DNA of 5,636 bases from Candidatus Kaiserbacteria bacterium (GTDB lineage: Bacteria > Patescibacteriota > Minisyncoccia > Phycocordibacterales > Phycocordibacteraceae): assembly GCA_023267775.1 (NCBI GenBank), contig JAHFMQ010000045.1, positions 1 to 5,636 on the forward strand. The letters run 5' to 3'. Positions 1 through 5,467 of the stretch are shown here, piece after piece (the stretch's first letter is position 1; each line of letters opens with the position of its first letter). Position numbers and translations under genes: made by a program. Under the pieces are notes generated by a model, which was not told the DNA's origin, ran no database searches, and worked only from the letters and a program-made list of their open reading frames with translations.

Positions 1-288
1 CTTACGGTTCCTCAGGAACTTGTCGGAAGCGACCTTGCGCTCATTAATGCAATGATGCACACGAGCGAAATTACCGCAGACTTCGCTCGCGTAAATGACG
101 ATCCTCTCGCAACGGTGCTTGCGCTGAAGCAATATCCGCAGGCAGTGCTTAATCTCGGGAATGCGTTTATCGAAATCGGTAAAATCTATAAATCTGAGGG
201 TATTACCCTGCCGAATGGGACACCGGGTGCCGCTTTTGTAAACATGATACAAAACATCGCTGACGAGCAGGCGGCCAAAAAGCCATGA
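1..288 (+). CDS. 3' end of an unidentified CPR operon protein (partial)
   Basis: The reading frame is open from base 1 to the TGA at 286-288 and gives 95 residues, so the true start lies upstream. The ATG at 52 is not a credible start: the residues before it (LTVPQELVGSDLALIN) continue the same pattern with no stop, and no ribosome-binding site precedes it. The fragment looks mostly helical and soluble, with no membrane segment. It has a VP..L...L.LIN element near its beginning, a DPL...LALKQY element in the middle, and a hydrophobic helix followed by an Ala/Lys-rich end. From memory, similar C-terminal blocks occur in uncharacterised Parcubacteria proteins next to type IV secretion-like genes. 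I cannot assign a function. The stop overlaps the start of the next gene (ATGA, 285-288), so the two are probably co-translated and functionally linked. Confidence 0.8.
   Translation, partial: LTVPQELVGSDLALINAMMHTSEITADFARVNDDPLATVLALKQYPQAVLNLGNAFIEIGKIYKSEGITLPNGTPGAAFVNMIQNIADEQAAKKP
285..288 (+). other. ATGA start/stop overlap (translational coupling)
   Basis: The start ATG (285-287) of the 713-aa gene overlaps the TGA stop (286-288) of the preceding gene by 4 nt. The bases before it (gcggccaaaaagcc) hold no good Shine-Dalgarno sequence. Initiation therefore probably depends on ribosomes terminating on the upstream gene. Confidence 0.75.
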
Positions 289-2426
289 AATCCAGTGTTT
301 TCAATGCAACGCTCGTCTCGATCCTTACCTTCGTTCTCGTCGCGCCGCAAGCTTTCTTCATCGCGCCGCAAAAAGTGTATGCACAAGATGCAGGACTCGC
401 GCAAGAGGCACTGGGAAAACAAATTGTCGATTCGGCGCTCGCGTCGGGAGAGAAGGGCGGATATGTGGCTACTTCCCCTTGTGTGGCGTCTCTGGCGGCC
501 ATAACAGCTGCTGTAGGGATAGACATTGCCGGAGGACTGAAGGTGTTAGGTTTTGGTAACGGTCAGAGCGGTAGTACCGCGGACATTCCAAAATCAGCGA
601 GCGCCTGCCTCATGTCTACCATGGCACTTATTCAGCAAAGCATTACTTCTACTGCCACCATTGCTGCTGCCGCCGCAGAAAAAGCCCTAGTGTTTAAAGC
701 ATTCGTTCTTGATCCGCTCGCGTTTGTCGTATCAGGGAGATTATTGAAAGCCATCACCAAAGGTACGATTGAGTTTGTGATCGGCAAACTAAACGGCACC
801 GGTCTTCCGCAATTCGTGGCTGACATACAAAAATCCATGCAGACTGTTTCAGACGCACACGCACTTGCGTACTTTAATCAATACATACAAAGTTCAAGAT
901 CGCCATGGAATACCGCAATCATATCGCAGTTATCAAAAGAATATCTGAATAAGACAAGTCTTCTCGGCTTCTGGGCTCAAAATATGGACACGCTCCGTCG
1001 AACCTCCCCAAATCCTTACGGTTTCCTAAGCGGTGTTTGGCTGCCCGGCGATACCGCTACTTGGTTCGCGCTTGTCACACAAACTCAAAACAATCCGTAT
1101 TCTGTGTATGCGACTGCGCGAAGTCAGCTTGGGACTATTCTTGGTCCTGGAGCGGGAGGTGCAACAGGGGTGAAGGCACAGGACATCAGTAATGGTCAGG
1201 GATTCGTCTCTTGGTGTGGTGATAGCACAGATTATCTCGGTGCACTTACAACAGGTACCGTTTCAGGAGCAGCAGCAGCCAATGTTGATGCGGCTGGAGC
1301 CGCTGCGTATGACACGGCATATAATAAAGCCGTCAATGACCCAGATCCAAATGTACAAGCACAAGCGACACAGCTCGCTCTTAATGCTCAAACAGCTGCA
1401 AAAGCCGCTGCATTTGCGCAAGCAAAAGCCGCGAATACCGGAAATACGTTTCTTGGTGTAAGCCCTGGAGATCCTTGTACCCTCGCGGACGGAACGACTG
1501 GCACCATTAAAACGCCAGGTTCGGTCATAGCAGCAAGCCTCAACAAAGTGCTTGGCGGTCAGCAGGACCAGGTTGTTCGTATGGGTAACGTTGGCGGTCA
1601 GATTAATAGCATTCTCTCCAACATTGCGATTGTGTTGAAGACGGTGCAATTTGGATCGCAAATTCTCGGCGGTCCGGGTTCAGAAGGAATCTTAGGAGGA
1701 CTCTTTGGTGGTACGCAAAGTTCGGTTCGCACCACATCTGCGCTCCAAGCGTATGCAAATTCGCCGGGCAATTTAGGAGTCACTGAGTCTACTGTATTAA
1801 CAAATCAAGCTACACTTCAATCCTCCGTGTCGGACCTGCTCAATCGCACCGCACAATACGAAAAGGCGATAAACACGATCGGAGCAGCAACAAACTCTGC
1901 ATCAACGAGCGTCACTTCACTTCTTGCGTACTGCACCACTCAACAACAAGTCGCATCAAGCACTCTTCAAACGGGCAATCCGATAGATCTTGCAAATCTC
2001 GCGACTTTCACAGCTGCGAGTACGGCTCAAATAAGTGCTGCACAGACTGCTTTCAAATCAATCATGCCGGTCATCATCGGAGTTAGCACGGCATCCACAA
2101 CCATTGCAAACGTTCGAGCGCTGGTGCAAAAAGTGCAAGCCAAGGCAACTTCCACTGATCCCGCAACCGTTGCTGCCTACGTCACTGACGTGCAGTCTCT
2201 TGAGACGACACCGCCCTCGCTCAGCGATATAGGCGCGCTTCAAAGTGCCTCGATGGCTACAGGAGCAGTCGTGGCAACACCTCCCGGTTCTCTAAATGTC
2301 ACAGGAGGATCTCTTGTCGACCGTCTCAATTTAATAAGTTCAAATGCAACTACGCTCCAGTCTGTTTGCGCCGTCCCAACGCCAGTACCGCCGACTCCGA
2401 CTCCGACCGCAGTCCCAACACCTTGA
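285..2426 (+). CDS. Secreted six-cysteine protein of a type IV secretion-like cluster, Pro-Thr tail (713 aa)
   Basis: This is a large exported protein of unknown biochemical function. Residues 1-33 look like a Sec signal peptide: a Lys2 N-region, a hydrophobic core, and a V-Y-A cleavage site before QDAG. The mature part is rich in Ala, Thr, Ser and Gln, with six cysteines (66, 108, 311, 398, 550, 695) that could form disulfides outside the membrane. Residues 135-320 contain patterned blocks (VLDPLAFV, GLPQFVAD, TQNNPYSVYATARSQL, GFVSWCG). An Ala-rich stretch follows at about 327-386. Next comes a block starting TPGSVIAASLNKVLGG (410-425) that continues into a hydrophobic helix at about 440-460. 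A helical Ser/Thr/Ala-rich region covers about 480-690, and the protein ends in a Pro-Thr tail (698-713). The blocks around GFVSWC and TPGSVI resemble, from memory, uncharacterised CPR proteins encoded beside VirB6-like genes. The next gene is VirB6-like and starts 1 nt after this stop, so I infer an extracytoplasmic component of the same machine. An adhesin or surface protein is the alternative. Confidence 0.8.
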   Translation: MKSSVFNATLVSILTFVLVAPQAFFIAPQKVYAQDAGLAQEALGKQIVDSALASGEKGGYVATSPCVASLAAITAAVGIDIAGGLKVLGFGNGQSGSTADIPKSASACLMSTMALIQQSITSTATIAAAAAEKALVFKAFVLDPLAFVVSGRLLKAITKGTIEFVIGKLNGTGLPQFVADIQKSMQTVSDAHALAYFNQYIQSSRSPWNTAIISQLSKEYLNKTSLLGFWAQNMDTLRRTSPNPYGFLSGVWLPGDTATWFALVTQTQNNPYSVYATARSQLGTILGPGAGGATGVKAQDISNGQGFVSWCGDSTDYLGALTTGTVSGAAAANVDAAGAAAYDTAYNKAVNDPDPNVQAQATQLALNAQTAAKAAAFAQAKAANTGNTFLGVSPGDPCTLADGTTGTIKTPGSVIAASLNKVLGGQQDQVVRMGNVGGQINSILSNIAIVLKTVQFGSQILGGPGSEGILGGLFGGTQSSVRTTSALQAYANSPGNLGVTESTVLTNQATLQSSVSDLLNRTAQYEKAINTIGAATNSASTSVTSLLAYCTTQQQVASSTLQTGNPIDLANLATFTAASTAQISAAQTAFKSIMPVIIGVSTASTTIANVRALVQKVQAKATSTDPATVAAYVTDVQSLETTPPSLSDIGALQSASMATGAVVATPPGSLNVTGGSLVDRLNLISSNATTLQSVCAVPTPVPPTPTPTAVPTP
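340..371 (+). repeat. 11-nt direct repeat inside the signal peptide
   Basis: The sequence tcgcgccgcaa occurs at 340-350 and again at 361-371. The 21-nt offset keeps frame and places two Ala-Pro-Gln triplets seven residues apart (APQ at 20-22 and 27-29) in the signal peptide. It could be a small in-frame duplication or chance codon reuse. Confidence 0.5.
1263..1442 (+). other. Ala/Gln-rich low-complexity segment within the secreted protein
   Basis: Residues about 327-386 are dominated by Ala with regularly placed Gln, Asn and Lys, for example AAKAAAFAQAKAA near 371-383. The segment is probably helical. It lies between Cys311 and Cys398, separating the conserved-looking GFVSWC block from the GDPC/TPGSVI block, and so looks like an expansion or linker inserted in the core of the protein. 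Confidence 0.55.
2391..2408 (+). repeat. Hexanucleotide tandem repeat encoding the Pro-Thr tail
   Basis: There are three units of ccgact/ccgact/ccgacc in frame, encoding Pro-Thr three times within a longer P/T/V tail at the extreme C-terminus of the 713-aa protein. Tails of this type are typical of extended, wall- or envelope-spanning linkers. A short perfect tandem repeat can also vary in copy number. Confidence 0.7.
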
Positions 2427-2430
2427 TATG
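2424..2430 (+). other. TGATATG stop-restart junction
   Basis: The TGA of the secreted protein (2424-2426) and the ATG of the VirB6-like gene (2428-2430) are separated by one base. The upstream bases encode the Pro-Thr tail and contain no purine-rich Shine-Dalgarno sequence. Termination-reinitiation is therefore the likely way the membrane protein is translated, which would tie the amounts of the two proteins together. Confidence 0.7.
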
Positions 2431-4404
2431 ACGCGTTTCTCCCTATACACTCTTTTCACCTCGGTACTCGTCATAAGTGCCGTTAACTTGTTCGCTCCCG
2501 TCGCGCACGCCGCTCTTACCTGTCCTGCAGGCTGTTCGGAGCAAATAATCGACGGAGTTACAGCTTGCGTCGATAGCGCCAATGGGTTTTGCGACACGCC
2601 GGGAGTAGGAACCGCCACACAGGTCCAAGCTCAAGCGGCAGCCGCTGGTACCAGAGCAGCATCGCTAAATGAAGCAGCTGCGAAGCAGCCGACCGATCCA
2701 AAATTCGGTGCGTTAATCGATAGTGCACTGGCGTCAATCATGAACTGGATCATGATGATGTTCGCGTGGCTTCTCGGCATCGCGATGGTGACTCTCGACA
2801 ATTCGGTCTATTACACCGTCGTGAAAATGGGGGCCTATGTACATAACCTCAGTGCCATTGGTGTTGCATGGCAAATTTTGCGGGATGTCGGAAATATCGC
2901 CCTTATATTCGGATTCCTTGCCGTTGGTATCACAACTATTTTAGACGTGGATTGGTACGGCGGCGGGACGAAGTTTCTCCCGGGGCTCATCATCGCCGCC
3001 GTGTTCCTCAATTTTTCGCTCTTTATGACGGAAGCCGTCATTGATGCAGGGAATTTGTTTGCCACGCAGTTCTACACGCAAATTAATGGGGGCACTCCTG
3101 CCGGAGCTGGATATACCGCACAGGCGAACGGAACCGTCACTGGCACGGTAATATCCAATGTGGGAGGTGCGGCCTCGGCCGTAAAGAATGAGGCTATTTC
3201 AAGCAAGTTAATGCATGCGCTCAAACTTCAGAAAATTTATGGAGATGTTTTAAAAAAGAAAGATCTTCTCTCCGGGACAAATATCATTTTTATTGGACTG
3301 ATGGGAACAGGTCTTTTTATAGTCGCATCGTTTGTCATGTTCTCGCTCGCGTTCATACTTATTGCTCGCTTCATCGCTCTTATTTTCCTTATCATTCTTG
3401 CACCAGTCGGTTTTGCCGGTCTGGCGATACCGATGCTCAAAAAACAAGCCCAAAAATGGTGGGATACGCTTTTTGAACAGACCATTACCGCGCCGATCCT
3501 CCTCCTCCTCCTTTACATAGCGCTTCGCGTCATTACTGATGCGCAATTTTTAAATTTTTCAGGAGCAACGCCCGATTATCTGGGATTTATCCCAACCGAA
3601 GATAATAAAAGTTATCAATTACCGAATCTTGCGAGTGCGATTCTTACCTTCGCTATAGCGATGGGTCTTCTTCTTGCGGTTACGCTTTCCGCGAAAAAAC
3701 TAAGCGCCTTCGGTTCGAGTTGGGCGACGAGCACTGCCGGCAAACTCTCCTTCGGTGCAGCCGCATGGGGTGCTCGTAGTACGGTTGGGTGGGGATTGCA
3801 GCGCTTTTCTGAGAGTAATGCCATGAGACGTTTCTCACGCGTACCAATTGCTGGCAGGGCCGTTTCTGGAGCATTGAGCGCAGCAGCGAAAGGTAGTTTT
3901 GATGTTCGTGGCACAAGCGCACTGAGGAATTTCCCTGGCGGAGCTATTGATGCTGGAGCTGCACAGAAAGGAGGTTTCCGTCAATGGGAAGAAGATAAGG
4001 TGAAGGCGAGACAAAAATACGCAAAAGACCTTGAGCAAACAGATAAAGAAAAAAAAGAGGAGAAACTCGCAAAAAATCGCCTTGAAAATGCGCAGGCAGC
4101 GGATAAAGCGTACAGTACTACAGACACTCGAAATGAATTGGAGGAAGCCAAAAAAGCTTTGAATAATCTCAAAACGAAGCCCCAAACAACGTATGCAGAG
4201 CGTCTCACGTGGGGTCCAGGTAAGTGGTTCAAAAGAAATGAGAAAGCTGCGAAAAAAATTCTTAAAGAGGCGAAGGAGAGTGAGGATGAAAAAGCACTCG
4301 CAGCAATAAAAAAGGCTATAAGTAAGGGAACGGAGGAAGAAGAAAAGCCAAAAAAAGAGGAGAAAGAAGGTCAAAAGGAAGAGAAGTCTGAGGAAAAGAA
4401 ATAA
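2428..4404 (+). CDS. TrbL/VirB6-like type IV secretion membrane protein with signal peptide and charged tail (658 aa)
   Basis: This is a polytopic membrane protein resembling the TrbL/VirB6 family, the inner-membrane channel-associated component of type IV secretion and conjugation systems. I chose the ATG at 2428 because it puts a clean signal peptide first (residues 1-28, ending AHA before ALTC); the in-frame ATG at 2344 would add an Arg-rich leader inside the upstream gene. After cleavage comes a short exported segment with four cysteines (32, 36, 47, 55). Hydrophobic segments follow at about 103-123, 150-172, 183-205, 284-306, 308-332, 352-370 and 398-420. The block LRDVGNIALIFGFLAVGITTI (151-171) and the ARFIALIFLIILAPVGFAG region (313-331) are the strongest family signatures. 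Gly/Ala/Ser-rich sequence covers 425-490, then a GSFDVRG element (489-495), then a Lys/Glu-rich helical tail (about 515-658), probably cytoplasmic and coiled-coil. Co-transcription with the secreted protein supports an envelope complex. Whether it moves DNA, protein or pili cannot be told here. Confidence 0.82.
   Translation: MTRFSLYTLFTSVLVISAVNLFAPVAHAALTCPAGCSEQIIDGVTACVDSANGFCDTPGVGTATQVQAQAAAAGTRAASLNEAAAKQPTDPKFGALIDSALASIMNWIMMMFAWLLGIAMVTLDNSVYYTVVKMGAYVHNLSAIGVAWQILRDVGNIALIFGFLAVGITTILDVDWYGGGTKFLPGLIIAAVFLNFSLFMTEAVIDAGNLFATQFYTQINGGTPAGAGYTAQANGTVTGTVISNVGGAASAVKNEAISSKLMHALKLQKIYGDVLKKKDLLSGTNIIFIGLMGTGLFIVASFVMFSLAFILIARFIALIFLIILAPVGFAGLAIPMLKKQAQKWWDTLFEQTITAPILLLLLYIALRVITDAQFLNFSGATPDYLGFIPTEDNKSYQLPNLASAILTFAIAMGLLLAVTLSAKKLSAFGSSWATSTAGKLSFGAAAWGARSTVGWGLQRFSESNAMRRFSRVPIAGRAVSGALSAAAKGSFDVRGTSALRNFPGGAIDAGAAQKGGFRQWEEDKVKARQKYAKDLEQTDKEKKEEKLAKNRLENAQAADKAYSTTDTRNELEEAKKALNNLKTKPQTTYAERLTWGPGKWFKRNEKAAKKILKEAKESEDEKALAAIKKAISKGTEEEEKPKKEEKEGQKEEKSEEKK
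4003..4401 (+). other. Lys/Glu-rich coiled-coil-like tail of the VirB6-like protein
   Basis: Residues about 526-658 are highly charged, with repeated K/E/A patterns and a final run of EEK-type motifs. The composition suggests one or two long helices followed by a disordered acidic-basic end. The only less charged island is around residues 584-601 (KPQTTYAERLTWGPGKWF), which could be a docking or amphipathic element. The tail's length on the cytoplasmic side is notable for a VirB6-type protein. Confidence 0.6.
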
Positions 4405-4406
4405 TT

Positions 4407-4411
4407 AAGGA
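4407..4411 (+). promoter_or_regulatory. Shine-Dalgarno AAGGA for the 323-aa gene
   Basis: AAGGA lies 5 nt before the ATG at 4417, in the 12-nt gap after the VirB6-like gene. It fixes the start of the next gene. Of the three complete-start operon genes in the window, only this one has a convincing ribosome-binding site; the other two appear to be coupled. Confidence 0.75.
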
Positions 4412-4416
4412 AACTT

Positions 4417-5388
4417 ATGGACAAAGACCAATCAGAACCAACATTAGATGAAAGTGTGAAGGAGGTGATGCAGACTTTGCCACCAGTTATACGCAATTAT
4501 CTTTCACAAGGGAAGTACACTGATGTAGCAAAAAATCTGGCGAGCAAATACGGTCTTCGAATTGATCAGGCCGGAATTCTTGAACGGGAAATTATGCTCC
4601 TTCTTATGGGAATCGAAAATCCTATTGAATTTACACAGTCACTTGCTCAAGAAGCAAAACTCGATCAAAAAACAATTGATGGGATTACGGAAGATATAAA
4701 TACTCAGATATTCGCGCCATTGAGGCAAGAAGAGGGGAGAATGAACAAAGTGTCACCTACGATACCTCCAGCGCCTCCACAAAGAGCTGTGCCACCCCGG
4801 CCGATAAACGCAGGAGTGCCGAGCTATGCTCCACCTCTCCAGTCTCCGATGTATGCGCGACCAATCAATAAAATTCCTCCGGCAGAATCTGCACCAGTAT
4901 TTCAACCAAAGAAAGTACCCGCTCCATGGGGAAGTTTCAATAAACCAGCGCAGGAGCCGCAAAAAAATGTTTCCAACACGCCACTGCGGGCGGCTATTGC
5001 ATCAGCTCAGCAGCCGATGAGCAGCAGAATGCTCGAAGACCATGAAGAGCCGCACATTGAGTTTAGTGAAAAACCAAGTGCTCCTGTTCCAGTACAACGA
5101 GCTTCAACACCTCCCATCACCGCCATGCCGCAAAGAAGTGCTACACCTCCAGCCATGACTATGCAGTCACAGAGAAGCGTTCCCCCACCTCAAAATCTTC
5201 CTGGAGTTATGCCGTCGGGCGTTATTCCGCCAGGTGGCCGACCAACATTTACAGTGGCTCCCAAAGTCGTTCCATCAGCGCCACCTCCGCGACCGGTGGT
5301 CTCCGTACCCCCGACACCATCTGTCCCCACCCCTTCCGCACCGAAATCATATTCAACCGATCCCTATCGCGAACCCGTCGACGAATAA
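4417..5388 (+). CDS. Helical-domain protein with long proline-rich region and terminal DPYREPVDE (323 aa)
   Basis: This is a soluble, probably cytoplasmic protein of unknown function, with no signal peptide or membrane segment. Residues 1-107 form a compact-looking all-helical domain, with elements such as LPPVIRNYLSQGKYTDVAKNL, LEREIMLLLMGIENPIEF and IDGITEDINTQIFAPLR. From memory, this arrangement (a helical domain closing with an IF.PLR element) recurs in uncharacterised CPR proteins. Residues 112-310 are rich in Pro, Ala, Ser, Val and Gln and are predicted to be disordered. They include a roughly 12-13-residue imperfect repeat around QR(A/S) followed by TPP or PPP (226-258). A short less proline-rich island (about 188-218, LRAAIASAQQP...LEDHEEPHIEF) may be a binding motif. 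The extreme C-terminus, STDPYREPVDE, looks like a conserved peptide tag. Position directly after the VirB6-like gene suggests an adaptor for the same apparatus, possibly binding its charged tail; this is inference. Confidence 0.82.
   Translation: MDKDQSEPTLDESVKEVMQTLPPVIRNYLSQGKYTDVAKNLASKYGLRIDQAGILEREIMLLLMGIENPIEFTQSLAQEAKLDQKTIDGITEDINTQIFAPLRQEEGRMNKVSPTIPPAPPQRAVPPRPINAGVPSYAPPLQSPMYARPINKIPPAESAPVFQPKKVPAPWGSFNKPAQEPQKNVSNTPLRAAIASAQQPMSSRMLEDHEEPHIEFSEKPSAPVPVQRASTPPITAMPQRSATPPAMTMQSQRSVPPPQNLPGVMPSGVIPPGGRPTFTVAPKVVPSAPPPRPVVSVPPTPSVPTPSAPKSYSTDPYREPVDE
5092..5190 (+). repeat. Imperfect QR-x-x-PP protein repeat
   Basis: In the 323-aa protein, VQRASTPP, PQRSATPP and SQRSVPPP follow one another at 12- to 13-residue intervals (QR at 227, 239 and 252). 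An earlier relative, PQRAVPP, is at 121-127. The DNA units have diverged, so this is a protein-level repeat rather than a recent DNA duplication. Confidence 0.6.
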
Positions 5389-5416
5389 TTCACCCAGCCC
5401 CTCCCGCAGTTCTAAT

Positions 5417-5453
5417 GCAGATTACTTGGGGGTGAAACCCCCAAGTAATCTGC
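5417..5453 (+). repeat. Perfect 17-bp inverted repeat with GAA loop (REP-like hairpin)
   Basis: The left arm GCAGATTACTTGGGGGT (5417-5433) and right arm ACCCCCAAGTAATCTGC (5437-5453) are exact reverse complements around a GAA loop (5434-5436). Pairing stops at both ends (T5416/T5454). No T-run follows on either strand, so it is not a standard intrinsic terminator, although it could still hinder RNA polymerase leaving the upstream operon. It lies 14 nt before an IS200-like transposase gene. REP-associated tyrosine transposases are known to recognise such flanking palindromes as single-stranded hairpins, so a transposase recognition site is the best reading. Confidence 0.85.
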
Positions 5454-5459
5454 TACAAT
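5451..5459 (+). promoter_or_regulatory. Extended -10 promoter (TGCTACAAT) for the transposase gene
   Basis: TACAAT at 5454-5459 differs from the TATAAT consensus at one position and is preceded by TG one base away, as in extended -10 promoters. No TTGACA-like -35 lies at 16-18 bp; that position falls in the hairpin. The TGC is also the last three bases of the right stem arm. Transcription would start near 5465-5468, at or just before the transposase ATG. Confidence 0.55.
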
Positions 5460-5467
5460 TGCGCAGT

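Noticed and set aside
52..288. A complete 78-residue gene starting at the ATG at 52
   Set aside because: The frame stays open to base 1 with protein-like sequence, and no ribosome-binding site precedes 52, so this is the end of a longer gene.
2344..2427. Upstream start for the VirB6-like gene
   Set aside because: It would overlap the previous gene by 83 bases and put an Arg-rich leader in front of an otherwise typical signal peptide; the ATG at 2428 fits better.
2509..2535. Lipoprotein signal in the VirB6-like protein
   Set aside because: The first cysteine (residue 32) comes four residues after a good AHA cleavage site and is preceded by A-L-T, not a lipobox.
2700..2736. Shared DSALAS motif between the 713-aa and 658-aa proteins as evidence of common origin
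   Set aside because: The match is only six residues of common amino acids and lies in unrelated surroundings (after the signal peptide versus before a membrane helix).
3541..3565. AT-rich stretch (aatttttaaatttttc) as a promoter
   Set aside because: It lies inside the VirB6-like coding region, encodes QFLNF, and has no paired promoter elements or downstream gene start.
3835..4374. Minus-strand 179-aa frame rich in Phe, Leu and Ser
   Set aside because: It is the antisense reading of the Lys/Glu-rich tail (AAA/GAA reversed to TTT/TTC) and only mimics a membrane protein. The plus strand is clearly coding.
5417..5453. Rho-independent terminator
   Set aside because: The stem is strong, but no T-run follows on either strand and its right arm runs directly into a -10 element.
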